Positions 1 through 7,763 of a DNA stretch of 64,000 nt are shown in pieces. Each line of letters opens with the position of its first letter. The first letter of the stretch is position 1. The notes beneath the pieces were generated by a model. It saw only the letters and a list, made by a program, of their open reading frames with translations. It made no database searches and was not told the origin of the DNA. The position numbers and the translations under genes were made by a program. The stretch comes from Planctomycetota bacterium (lineage in GTDB: Bacteria > Planctomycetota > UBA1135 > UBA2386): assembly GCA_016713175.1 (NCBI GenBank), contig JADJPQ010000014.1, positions 116,016-180,015 on the forward strand, written 5' to 3'.

Positions 1-66
1 CCCGCCTTGTAGCATCCTGTTGGGGGTTGTCAAGGCTCAACCGAGGTTCGCCCCAGACCCGGCTCC

Positions 67-945
67 TCAGGACCGACCCAGTGAACGCCATATGGCCACC
101 AGGTCGGCGACGGCCAACTGTTCGGCGCGTCGGCCAAGGTCGACCGTGAGGCCCGCCGGCACCGGCCGCTCGATGGCCGCCGCCGCCGCGGGCAGCGTGG
201 TCCGCAACACCTTGCGCCGTTGCTGGAACAGGGCGCGGACGAACACGCCGAACTCACGGCGAGCAGCCGCCGTCGCCAGCGCCGGATCGGAATCCTGCCG
301 CCGTTCCAGCCGCAACACCGCCGAGACGACCTTGGGCCGCGGCCGGAACACCTGCGGCGGCACATCGCGGATCGAGCGCGCCGTGAACGTGGCCTGGACC
401 TGCGCGGACAGCCCCCCCCAGTCCGCAGTTCGCGGCGCCGCCGCCACCCGTTGTGCCATCTCCTTCTGCACCAACAGCACGGCTCGCGCCGGCAACCGCG
501 GCAGCGCGCACAGTTCGGCCAGCAGCGGCCCGGATACCGAGTACGGCAGGTTGGCGACGACGATCAGTTCGCCGGCCGCGGGAACTGCCGCAATCGCCGC
601 GACGACATCGGCGTGCAACGACCGTCCAGGTCCACCGAGCGCATCGGCGTGCAGCAGCCGGACGTTCGCCATGGTCGCGAGCTCGGGCGCGACGATGCAA
701 AACAGCCGGCGATCGATCTCGACGCCGACCACGGTGCCGGCGACGGCCGCCAGTTCTCGGGTCAGGAAGCCAAGGCCGACGCCGATCTCGAGCACCAGGT
801 CCGCGGCGGTCGGCGCCGCCTGGGCGCACAACCAGCGATGCAGACTCGGGTCGAGCAGGAAGTTCTGGCCGAGCACGCTGCTCGGCGTGAAGCCGACCGC
901 AGCCATCGCTTCGCGGTAGTGAGTGAACGGATCGCGCGCGGTCAC
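67..945 (-). CDS. rsmA: 16S rRNA dimethyladenosine transferase
   Basis: SAM-dependent enzyme (KsgA/RsmA family) that dimethylates two adjacent adenines in the 3'-terminal helix of 16S rRNA during small-subunit assembly. The 292-residue product has the usual family length. Visible motifs are LGQNFLLD at about residue 25, the SAM-binding loop LEIGVGLGFLT at about 52, and the catalytic NLPYS at about 132, followed by VQKEMA. The open frame extends further upstream, but the chosen GTG start at 945 forms a GTGA overlap with the stop of the upstream FGE-fold gene, and the extension has no family sequence. It is the last gene of a three-gene minus-strand operon. The enzyme identity is firm; the start is inferred from the overlap and homology. 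Confidence 0.93.
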   Translation of the reverse strand: MTARDPFTHYREAMAAVGFTPSSVLGQNFLLDPSLHRWLCAQAAPTAADLVLEIGVGLGFLTRELAAVAGTVVGVEIDRRLFCIVAPELATMANVRLLHADALGGPGRSLHADVVAAIAAVPAAGELIVVANLPYSVSGPLLAELCALPRLPARAVLLVQKEMAQRVAAAPRTADWGGLSAQVQATFTARSIRDVPPQVFRPRPKVVSAVLRLERRQDSDPALATAAARREFGVFVRALFQQRRKVLRTTLPAAAAAIERPVPAGLTVDLGRRAEQLAVADLVAIWRSLGRS

Positions 946-1994
946 CGCGACGACTCCGGCAACGGCTGCCCGAGGATCACCGCGAGGCGCGCCGCGTACG
1001 GCCCGGTCGCCACCGCCACCTGACGCAACCGTCGCACGGCCGCCGGCCAGGCGTCTAGCAGCGCCTGCCGATGGCGCGGCGAACGCAATAGTCGCTGCAG
1101 CCGCACGTCGGTGTCGGGTTCGACCGGACCGGCTGCGGTCCACAGCGCCAACAGCAGATCGCGCGGGCTCGTCGCCAGGCGCAACCCGATCGTCGAGGCG
1201 CGGTCGGTCGCCGTTCGCGCCAATGGCGGCGCCGTCATCGGCCGACCGAAGTCCGAGCCGACGACGTCACGGGTCGCCCCGCCACTCGCCTCGGCCAGCC
1301 AGGTCTCCGGCCACGGCTGCGCGATCAGCAACCAGACCCCCAGCGCCGGCAACTTCCGCGCGCGCCGCAGGCCGGCCCCTAGCAGTGCCGGCAACCGATC
1401 GCCGAACGCCGGTGAGATCGAGCGATCCTGGAACCAGTTCGCACTGATCGATTCGGTCCATTCGGCGACGTTGCCGATCAGATCGTACGGTTCGCCCTCG
1501 CGCCGGCCGGACTCGAACGTGCCGCAGCGGGTCGGTTCGCCGAGGCCGAGTTCGGCGGTGTTGGCCTTGGCACCATCGGCACCGGTGCCCCACGGAAACG
1601 GACTGGTCCCGCCGATCGTCGCGGCATGCAACCACTCGTCGAGCCGCGGCAGCCGGCAGAACCGCCAGCGGGCGTAGGCCCGCGCCTGGTCCAGATCCAT
1701 GCCACTGTGCGGCAACGCGGCGTCGTCGGCGCCGACGGCGACCGGAGCCTGTCCCGTTGCCGCGAGATACTCGGCCCAATCGGCGCGGGTGCACTCGAAG
1801 CGATCGAGGAAGAACGGCCCGCCCAACGCCGGCGCCCGTTCGAACAACACCAGGTCGCGCAGCGGACCGAGGCGGCCGGAACGGCGGAGTTCGACCGGTC
1901 CGGCCGGAGCTCGCTCGCAGGCTGCCGCCAGCACGACGGCGGCGAGCAGCGCGGCGGGACGCACCGGGGTGTTCACCGCCGGCCCCTGGTTCAC
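942..1994 (-). CDS. FGE/SUMF1-fold lipoprotein
   Basis: About 350 residues. The N-terminus has a hydrophobic segment ending in LAAAC, a likely lipobox. A formylglycine-generating-enzyme (FGE-sulfatase) fold domain follows, recognised by FFLDRFECT, LPRLDEWLHAA, FPWGTG, DLIGNVAEWTE and the terminal IGLRLA. The usual RGGSW segment is replaced, and no catalytic cysteine pair is evident, so sulfatase activation is unlikely. In planctomycetes many such domains are secreted proteins of unknown role. The extra C-terminal 80 residues are helical and unrecognised. The GTG start at 1994 gives a GTGA overlap with the OmpA-like gene; a second GTG at 1976 also fits the signal peptide. Confidence 0.75.
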   Translation of the reverse strand: MNQGPAVNTPVRPAALLAAVVLAAACERAPAGPVELRRSGRLGPLRDLVLFERAPALGGPFFLDRFECTRADWAEYLAATGQAPVAVGADDAALPHSGMDLDQARAYARWRFCRLPRLDEWLHAATIGGTSPFPWGTGADGAKANTAELGLGEPTRCGTFESGRREGEPYDLIGNVAEWTESISANWFQDRSISPAFGDRLPALLGAGLRRARKLPALGVWLLIAQPWPETWLAEASGGATRDVVGSDFGRPMTAPPLARTATDRASTIGLRLATSPRDLLLALWTAAGPVEPDTDVRLQRLLRSPRHRQALLDAWPAAVRRLRQVAVATGPYAARLAVILGQPLPESSR

Positions 1995-2656
1995 TGCTCG
2001 AGCATCAGGATCTCGACGCGACGGTTCTTCTGCCGGGCGGCGTCGTCCTTGCCAGTCTCGGTCGGCCGATGCTCGCCGAAGCCGGCAACGCCGACGCGCT
2101 CGGCGGGCAGACCGCTCTGCATCAGGAACTCGGCAACGGCGATCGAGCGCGCCACCGACAGATGCAGGTTGGTGCCCCACTTGCTGTTGACAATCGGCTG
2201 ATCGTCGGTGTGGCCATCGACGCGGATCCGCTTGCCCTGCTGCTTCAGCGTCGCGATCAGGTTGGTCAGCGTCGCCTTGCCCTGACTGGAGACTTCGTTG
2301 CTGCCCGATGCGAACAGCACGCCGCCCAGCACGCGGAACGCCAGACCCTCCGGCGTGCTGACCAGTTCGACGCCGGGGACCGCGCCCGGCGAGTTCTGCT
2401 CGTAGCGCTTCAGCAGGTCCTCGAGCTTCTGCTTCTGATCGCGCACCCAATCGGCATCGGCAACCCGTGGCCGCAGCGATTCGAGTTCGCGCCGCAGGCG
2501 GTCGTTCTCGGCTGCCAGGCCGTTCTGGTGCTTGCTCAGGGCTTCGATCTGCGCCTGCAGATTCGACCTGTCCTGCAGCGCTCGGCGATGCTCTTCGGGA
2601 CTCACGCAGGCCGCTGCGACCAGCAGCAGCGCCGCCCATGCACAGGTGCTTCTCAT
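1991..2656 (-). CDS. OmpA/MotB-like peptidoglycan-binding lipoprotein
   Basis: A 221-residue envelope protein. A short signal peptide ends at VAAAC, a lipobox. A coiled-coil stretch follows (about residues 25-90, heptads rich in L, Q, E and R), and then an OmpA-family C-terminal domain that binds peptidoglycan. Key OmpA residues are visible in VDGHTDDQPI and in the arginine of RRVEI. It probably tethers the outer membrane to the wall. The start is the ATG directly before the signal peptide; the longer open frame upstream lacks one. It is the first gene of the operon with the FGE-fold protein and rsmA. Confidence 0.85.
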   Translation of the reverse strand: MRSTCAWAALLLVAAACVSPEEHRRALQDRSNLQAQIEALSKHQNGLAAENDRLRRELESLRPRVADADWVRDQKQKLEDLLKRYEQNSPGAVPGVELVSTPEGLAFRVLGGVLFASGSNEVSSQGKATLTNLIATLKQQGKRIRVDGHTDDQPIVNSKWGTNLHLSVARSIAVAEFLMQSGLPAERVGVAGFGEHRPTETGKDDAARQKNRRVEILMLEQ

Positions 2657-2855
2657 CGTGGAAACGGGATCCCCCCGGGGGTCAGGTAGCGGAACGGCGC
2701 GAACGCCACCGACCGGAGGTGGAACGCGCCAAATCGCAACGTAGCGCGGCGGCGCGGTTTTCCAACGGCCGCAGCCGGCCTGCCTACCGGCAGCGACCGC
2801 CGGGGGCGCCGGAGGTGGAGAGTTCTCCACTGCGCACAGGACGCCGAAAACGACG

Positions 2856-2887
2856 CGAGCCGGGTGACCGGACGGCCACCCGGCTCG
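2856..2887 (-). terminator. probable intrinsic terminator
   Basis: A perfect 11-base inverted repeat (arms 2856-2866 and 2877-2887, CGAGCCGGGTG) encloses a 10-base loop. On the minus strand it is followed by CGTCGTTTTC, a short T run. It lies 54 bases past the stop of the HTH membrane protein gene and before the OmpA-like operon. Confidence 0.6.
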
Positions 2888-2940
2888 TGCCGGGGAGAAT
2901 CGAGGGACGTCTTGGCCGCTGGACGCGGCCCGGGGCCAGG

Positions 2941-3426
2941 CTACTTCTTCTGCTCGGCGAACAGCGATGTGAACGAGCTGCCAGCCGGATCGACTTCCTG
3001 GCTGACCGAGTAGCAGATCAGGAAGCCCCAGACGAGCACCAGGAAGCCGAGAATACCGACCGCGGTGACCCAGCCTGGTTCCTTCTGGCCAGCTCCGGCA
3101 CCGACCGCAGCAGCGGGACGCGGTGCGCGCGCGGCGCGCTTGGGCTTGTCGTCCTCGTCATCGGCCAGCAGCGTGTCGTCGGCCGACAGCTGCTCGGTGA
3201 CCATGCCGGTGTCGTCTTCGAGCGAATCGGCGAACGTCAGTTCTTCCTCGCCCTTGGCCTTGGCGGTGATGGCGACGATGTCTTCCTTGCGGAACTTCAT
3301 CGACTCGCCGTCGCGGAACGCGCGGATTTCGCCTTCGGACACGAGCTTCTTCAGCTCTTCGGAGCGCATCTTCAGCTCGCGAAGCGCCTTCTCGAACGAC
3401 AGGAAGTCTTCGTTTTTCTGGGACAC
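2941..3426 (-). CDS. membrane-tethered excisionase-fold HTH protein
   Basis: 161 residues. The N-terminal 55 residues resemble the excisionase/MerR-type winged helix, with the pattern KLVSEGEIRAFRDGES followed by MKFRKEDI matching the usual turn and wing. An acidic then Arg/Ala-rich linker follows. One transmembrane helix lies at about 120-140 (VGILGFLVLVWGFLICY), with a short tail. Such a layout puts a putative DNA- or ligand-binding domain at the inner membrane face. The start is GTG at 3426, preceded by an AGGAAG Shine-Dalgarno six bases upstream. The gene is monocistronic with a terminator downstream. Its function is unknown. Confidence 0.7.
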   Translation of the reverse strand: MSQKNEDFLSFEKALRELKMRSEELKKLVSEGEIRAFRDGESMKFRKEDIVAITAKAKGEEELTFADSLEDDTGMVTEQLSADDTLLADDEDDKPKRAARAPRPAAAVGAGAGQKEPGWVTAVGILGFLVLVWGFLICYSVSQEVDPAGSSFTSLFAEQKK

Positions 3427-3517
3427 AGGGGTCTTCCTTGCAGGTGATTCTGGGGGGACGAGCCGGGAGGGGTCGGACCAGGACTAGCTTACACCCAAGA
3501 ACGCGAACGTGAAGCCT

Positions 3518-4012
3518 CTACTTGCGCCCCGGGTCGGATGGGGTCAGCCCCATCGTGCCTTCGAGGTCGGTCTGACCGCGCTTTTCGAAGGTCTCCTTGA
3601 GCCGGCGATAATCGTACTCGCTGCGGTCGTTGTAGCCCTCGAGCTGCAGGTCGAGGTCGATCCGGCGGGCGCCGACGAAGACGATCCGGCGCTGCTCGGT
3701 ACCGCCGCCGCGCGCTTCGTAGACCGCCAGTTGCCGGTTGACCGTGTCGACCAGGTACATCACGGTGTTACCGACGCCATAGCTGCCGGTGACCGCCAGG
3801 AACCCGTTCGCCGCAGCGCTCGACTGGCCACCATCCTCGGAGATCACGACCGGGGCGGTGGCGCTGGTTTGCGGTTGCGGCGTCGGCGCCGGGGGCGGAT
3901 TGACCGGACCACGACCCTGGGCCTCCAGGGTCGGGCGCGGCAACCACTGGCCGGCCAGGAACGAGGCCGACAGCAAGGCGCCAAGGGTCAGGGTCTGCGA
4001 CCAGGATGACAT
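3518..4012 (-). CDS. conserved hypothetical membrane-anchored protein
   Basis: 164 residues. A hydrophobic N-terminal segment (LGALLSASFLAGQWL) anchors or exports it. A Pro/Gln-rich linker follows, and then a compact beta-rich domain (VMYLVDTVNRQLAVYEA, then RRIDLDLQLEGYND) of a kind often found in planctomycete exported proteins. I do not recognise a named family. The C-terminal tail is charged. The gene stands alone between the HTH protein and the anti-sigma factor, all on the same strand. Confidence 0.6.
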   Translation of the reverse strand: MSSWSQTLTLGALLSASFLAGQWLPRPTLEAQGRGPVNPPPAPTPQPQTSATAPVVISEDGGQSSAAANGFLAVTGSYGVGNTVMYLVDTVNRQLAVYEARGGGTEQRRIVFVGARRIDLDLQLEGYNDRSEYDYRRLKETFEKRGQTDLEGTMGLTPSDPGRK

Positions 4013-4085
4013 GCGGGGTCCCGGGTTTGGGGTCTCTGAGCGAGACGGAAGATCATGCCGTCAGCCGCCGACGCCGACAAGCGGG

Positions 4086-5042
4086 CTACTTCGTCTGCCT
4101 GACCGGCTGCCCGAGGTCGGCCCAGACCGCGATCCGCAAGCGCGCGAGCCACTCCTGCGGATCAAAGGTCTCGGCCTTGGCCTTGGCATCGGGCGCCGAG
4201 ACCGTCTGGATCAACCGGTACTCGGCCTCGCGCCGGACGAACTCCTCGGGCGCCGACAACAGATGCCACAGGATCAGCGAACTGCCGCGTTCGTCGGCCC
4301 GCTCGATCTCGCGCAGCACGATCTTGAACGCCTGGCCGAGCACCGACGCCGAGGCGTTGGTCGCGACCGCTTCATCCCATTCGGCAACCGCCTTGCGCAG
4401 ATCCGGCGGCGTCGAGTCGAACATCGGCGTGCGCGGCCCGCCGCGGGGATCGATCTGCAGGCTGGCGCCGGCCGGCACGAAGCGCGAACCGGTGGCGGCG
4501 GCAAACGACACCGCTCCTTCCTGGACGACGACGTCGATCCTGCCGTCGCTGCCGCGCGCGAGCACGAAGCGGCAGCCCTCGTCGATCACCCGACCGAGCG
4601 CCGTGTCGACCTGGAAGAACCGCAACGGCACCGCCGGCGGCGGCTGCACGGTGACCGCGACGCTGCCGCGCTCGAGCGCGAACAGTGCCTGGTCGGTTCG
4701 CCAGTGCACGAACCACAGTTCGCTGCCCGGTCGCAACTCGAGAGTCGCGAGTTCACCGAGCGCGATCGTACGCGCCCCGTCCGCCGCCACGAACTGCCGC
4801 TTGCCAGCGCCCGGCACGAGCGCCGAGTCATCGCCGCGCCACCACCATGCGACTGCCGCCACCAGCAACAGCGCCGCCGCCGCCATCCACCACCACGGCC
4901 GCGACGATGGCGCCGACCGACGCTGCCGCGGCAAGGGTCGCCCGTCGTGTGCCAGCGAACGGAGTCGCTGCTGCAGCGCCAGGACCTCGGAGTCGACCGG
5001 GCCGCTGCCATCCCACAGGAAGTCGTCGGGACGTTCGCTCAT
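4086..5042 (-). CDS. FecR-like anti-sigma factor
   Basis: 318 residues. A soluble N-terminal segment that should contact the sigma factor is followed by one transmembrane helix at about 50-65 (WWWMAAAALLLVAAVAWWW). A periplasmic beta-rich domain like FecR comes next (ALFALERGSVAVTV, VDTALGRVIDEGCRFVLA, VVVQEGAVSF). The C-terminal part is helical and unassigned. It shares an ATGA overlap with the ECF sigma factor upstream, the classic arrangement for a sigma/anti-sigma pair. The inferred role is to hold the sigma factor at the membrane until a periplasmic signal arrives. Confidence 0.78.
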   Translation of the reverse strand: MSERPDDFLWDGSGPVDSEVLALQQRLRSLAHDGRPLPRQRRSAPSSRPWWWMAAAALLLVAAVAWWWRGDDSALVPGAGKRQFVAADGARTIALGELATLELRPGSELWFVHWRTDQALFALERGSVAVTVQPPPAVPLRFFQVDTALGRVIDEGCRFVLARGSDGRIDVVVQEGAVSFAAATGSRFVPAGASLQIDPRGGPRTPMFDSTPPDLRKAVAEWDEAVATNASASVLGQAFKIVLREIERADERGSSLILWHLLSAPEEFVRREAEYRLIQTVSAPDAKAKAETFDPQEWLARLRIAVWADLGQPVRQTK

Positions 5043-5650
5043 GCGAGCCCCGCCTCCTGCAGCAACGGCCGCAACATCGCCATGCCCCGCGTCAGGTTGA
5101 CCCGGACCGAACCGTGCGTCATGCCGGTCCGCGCGGCGATCTCCGGGCCGGTGAGCCCTTCGACCAGCCGCAGCACCAGCGTCTCGCGATAGGCCTCGCC
5201 GAGCTGCTGGATCTTGCCGAGGATCCGCGCCGCCGCGTCCGCGGCGGCAAGCGCCTGCGCCGGCGAGTTGCCGCCGGCGGCGATGTCGTACAGCTCGGCC
5301 GCCGCTGGCCGGCGTTGGCGACGGCGCCGGTGATCGATCGCCGCATGCCGCGCGGCGGTGCACAACCACGACGGGAAGGCCGCCGGTTCGCGCAGTTCGG
5401 CCAGCCGTTCGTAGGCGCTGACGAACACGTCCTGGGTGACATCCTCGGCGTCGCGACTGCCGCAGTGCGCCAGCACGATGCCGTGCACGACGCGGGCGAA
5501 CTCGCGATACAGCACCTCGAACGCGGCGCGGTCACCGCGCTGCGCTTGCAGCACGGTCGCCTCGACGCCGACAGCAGTCGGCCTGTGCGCGGGAGCGTCC
5601 ACCACCGGTCGGCAACGATACCGATCAGTTGCTGGCGCCAGCACGATCAC
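5039..5650 (-). CDS. ECF-type RNA polymerase sigma factor
   Basis: 203 residues, the ECF size. Region 2 is seen in the stretch from AFEVLYREFARVVHG to DVTQDVFVSAYERL, and region 4 in LRLVEGLTGPEIAARTGMTH, a helix-turn-helix for the -35 element. The linker between them is short, as expected for ECF factors. The GTG at 5650 is used here, but the first 25 residues are not conserved and a start nearer region 2 is possible. It is cotranscribed with its anti-sigma factor through a 4-base overlap. Confidence 0.87.
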   Translation of the reverse strand: MIVLAPATDRYRCRPVVDAPAHRPTAVGVEATVLQAQRGDRAAFEVLYREFARVVHGIVLAHCGSRDAEDVTQDVFVSAYERLAELREPAAFPSWLCTAARHAAIDHRRRRQRRPAAAELYDIAAGGNSPAQALAAADAAARILGKIQQLGEAYRETLVLRLVEGLTGPEIAARTGMTHGSVRVNLTRGMAMLRPLLQEAGLA

Positions 5651-5713
5651 GTCGACATCCTGGACGCATGCACGCCGAAGACGCTGGCTGGCGGCGGCTG
5701 TTAGCCGCGCTGC

Positions 5714-6133
5714 TCAGCGGCTGCGCTGTTCGAGCGGCAACGGCGGCGCCGACGGCACCAGGAAGAAGCGACCGATCCGCACTTCGAGGGTCGCGCCGGA
5801 ATCGCGTTCGAACAGGTAGCTGCCTTCCATCGTGCCCCACGGCGTGCGCAGCGGACACCGGCTCTGGTAGGTGTAGCTCTCGCCCGGCATCAGCTTGGGG
5901 AACTCACCGATGACGCCGCGGCCGCGGACATCTTCGCGCCGGTTCTCGCTGTCGAGGATGATCCAGTGGCGCGCCAGCAGCCGTGCCGGCTGGTCGCCTT
6001 CGTTGCTCATCGTGATCTGGTACTCGTACTCGTGCACCCCGGCAGCGCCGGGGCCTGGGCGAGAACGCAGATGGGCGGCGGCGCGGATCCGGATGCCGGC
6101 GGTGATGGTGTCCGAGTGCGGCGACTGGGGCAT
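5714..6133 (-). CDS. apaG: ApaG-domain protein
   Basis: 139 residues, an ApaG/DUF525 immunoglobulin-like beta sandwich. Diagnostic stretches are EYEYQITMSNEG, ARHWIILD, GRGVIGEFPKLMPGESY and TPWGTMEGSYLF. ApaG is linked to divalent-cation homeostasis and diadenosine tetraphosphate levels in enterobacteria, but its biochemical function is unsettled. It has its own transcription unit; a TAGATT hexamer lies 18 bases before the ATG. Confidence 0.92.
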   Translation of the reverse strand: MPQSPHSDTITAGIRIRAAAHLRSRPGPGAAGVHEYEYQITMSNEGDQPARLLARHWIILDSENRREDVRGRGVIGEFPKLMPGESYTYQSRCPLRTPWGTMEGSYLFERDSGATLEVRIGRFFLVPSAPPLPLEQRSR

Positions 6134-6244
6134 GGCTCAAGGTGGGACGGCAATCTAGTCGCGACCGCAACCGTTGCGAAGGCCCGGCCGCCAGTTCGCG
6201 AAGTCGCCATCCGGGATCGCGGAACGTGCGGCGGGCCGCACCGG

Positions 6245-6595
6245 TCAGTGTTTGTGGAACGTCTTGGCGCCGACCGCAAACGTCAGCGTCAGTTTGCCGT
6301 CCTTCAGCGTGCCCACGACGATCTCCTTCTTGCGGTTGCTCTCCCATTCGCCATCGAGCGTGACCGCCTCGCCAACGAGCTTCCAGGTGCCGTTGAAGTG
6401 GTCGTGATCGTGCGTGCCGGCTTCGCCGCCCTCACCATGCAGCACGAACTTGTCCGACTTGCTGTCGAACTCGATACCGGCGCCGTGGCCGCCGCCGGCC
6501 TTCTCTTCGGCCCAGGAACCGGCGATCGGGCTGCCGCCACCGCAAGCGGCGAACAGGAACAGGGACGGCAGCAGCAGGCGGAGCGTTGTTCGCAT
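6245..6595 (-). CDS. small lipoprotein, paralogue of the next gene
   Basis: 116 residues from the ATG that directly precedes the signal peptide (LLLPSLFLFAAC, lipobox). After the cysteine comes GGGSPIAGSW, then a His/Asp-rich stretch (about residues 45-60) and a beta-rich end with the pattern FNGTWKLVGEAVTLDGEW. The start of the mature protein matches the neighbouring lipoprotein (CGGGSKVAGSY), so the two are probably tandem paralogues. The histidines could bind metal, which is inference. No named family is recognised. Confidence 0.65.
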   Translation of the reverse strand: MRTTLRLLLPSLFLFAACGGGSPIAGSWAEEKAGGGHGAGIEFDSKSDKFVLHGEGGEAGTHDHDHFNGTWKLVGEAVTLDGEWESNRKKEIVVGTLKDGKLTLTFAVGAKTFHKH

Positions 6596-6672
6596 CGGGG
6601 TTGTCCTCGCCCGCACAGCCTAGCAAGAGCACGGCGCCGGGCCCACGCGTTCGGCGAAGTTCCCGCCCGCGG

Positions 6673-7116
6673 TCACTTCCGCTTGAACACCATGTCGATC
6701 TTCATGCCGCCCTGATCCATCGCCACGGTGATGGCCCCGTCGGCGCCGATCTTGCCGGTCTGGGTCTCTTCGGGCTTGTCGCCGTCCTTGGTCTTGATCG
6801 TCACGGTGCCACTCGCTTCGGTCCAGGTGCCGCTGGTATCGACCTTGCCGACCATGGGCATGGTCATCGACAGCACGGCCTTGCCGTCGGCGGTCAGGTC
6901 CATCGTGCCCGACATCTGCTTGGCCATGCCCTCGGCCGCAGTCTTCATCTGCGCTGCATCGGCATCCTTGGGCATCTTCTCCTTCATCTGCGCCATCACG
7001 GTGGTCACCAGCGCCTGGGTGTCGAGCGCATAGGATCCAGCGACCTTGCTGCCACCACCACAGGCGACCAACAACAACAGCAGACCGACGGACGAAACGG
7101 TACGGATCACGTTCAT
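6673..7116 (-). CDS. small lipoprotein with lipocalin-like repeats
   Basis: 147 residues. The signal peptide ends in LLLLVAC followed by GGGSKVAGSY. The mature protein has a Met/Lys-rich helix (about 40-70) and then short beta strands (GTMDLTADGKAVLSM, TSGTWTEASGTVTIK, GADGAITVAMD), a pattern seen in small lipoproteins that bind hydrophobic ligands or act as assembly factors. The function is unknown. It sits directly upstream of its shorter relative on the same strand, 77 bases away. Confidence 0.65.
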   Translation of the reverse strand: MNVIRTVSSVGLLLLLVACGGGSKVAGSYALDTQALVTTVMAQMKEKMPKDADAAQMKTAAEGMAKQMSGTMDLTADGKAVLSMTMPMVGKVDTSGTWTEASGTVTIKTKDGDKPEETQTGKIGADGAITVAMDQGGMKIDMVFKRK

Positions 7117-7174
7117 GGGACTCTCTGCCTCGAGACAGCGGGGTTTTGGATCGAACGGCCTGGTACGCGCCGCC

Positions 7175-7666
7175 TCAGGCGACCTTGCCGCAACACTTCT
7201 TGAACTTCTTGCCGGAGCCGCAGGTGCACGGCTCGTTCGGCCCGACCTTCGGCTGCACGCGCTTGAACGGCCGCGGCTTGACCTCGATGCCGTCCATGAA
7301 GAACCAGTCGTCGCCTTCCTTGCGGAAGCTCGCGATCTCGTGGTGCGTGACGTCCTCGCCGGCGATCGTGTAGTACGCCTTGAACTCGACGAGCCCTTCG
7401 TGGTCGTCGGCCGCCCCCTGCTGCACCTGCACGAGCTCGAGCCGATGCCAGGTCGCGCGCGTCGACCACTCTTCGGTCGCCTTGCGATCGACGTGCGCCC
7501 GCCCGTCCGGATGCTGGCTGTCGACGATCCAGTCGATCTTGTGCAGCGCATAGGCGCTGTAGCGCGACCGCATCAGTTCCGCCGCGGTCTGCGCCTTGCG
7601 CTGACCGACGATGACGGGCTCACAGCAGACCGAAAAGTCCTTGCCGCTCGTGCAGGGGCACTTCAT
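7175..7666 (-). CDS. YchJ-family protein with two SEC-C motifs
   Basis: 163 residues, UPF0225/YchJ family. It carries a zinc-binding SEC-C motif at each end: CPCTSGKDFSVCC at the N-terminus and PCTCGSGKKFKKCCG at the C-terminus. The middle is an NTF2-like domain (LMRSRYSAYALHKIDWI, EFKAYYTIAGEDVTHHE). It is cytosolic and of unknown function. An isolated TACCTT hexamer 11 bases before the ATG is a likely promoter -10. The gene is complete. Confidence 0.9.
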   Translation of the reverse strand: MKCPCTSGKDFSVCCEPVIVGQRKAQTAAELMRSRYSAYALHKIDWIVDSQHPDGRAHVDRKATEEWSTRATWHRLELVQVQQGAADDHEGLVEFKAYYTIAGEDVTHHEIASFRKEGDDWFFMDGIEVKPRPFKRVQPKVGPNEPCTCGSGKKFKKCCGKVA

Positions 7667-7677
7667 GGAGGCGCGGC

Positions 7678-7683
7678 AAGGTA
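7678..7683 (-). promoter_or_regulatory. TACCTT -10-like hexamer before the YchJ gene
   Basis: TACCTT on the minus strand ends 11 bases before the ATG at 7666. It is one of at least eight TAnnnT hexamers placed just before start codons in this window. The spacing implies a very short or absent 5' leader. Confidence 0.4.
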
Positions 7684-7763
7684 GCGGCGGCGCTCGCGGA
7701 AAGGAACAGCCGGCCCGACCCCGGCGCGCCGGCGCCGTCTTCCGCCTCGCCGCGGGCCGTTCG

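Noticed and set aside
942..1994. Sulfatase-modifying enzyme (true FGE)
   Set aside because: The domain lacks an evident cysteine pair and the RGGSW segment, and no sulfatase gene is nearby; called FGE-fold only.
2467..3447. A 326-codon plus-strand open frame
   Set aside because: It covers the terminator and the HTH membrane protein in antisense and has no homology-like pattern.
4086..5369. Long reading of the anti-sigma gene from 5369
   Set aside because: The added part overlaps the sigma factor gene in another frame; the ATG at 5042 forms the ATGA junction.
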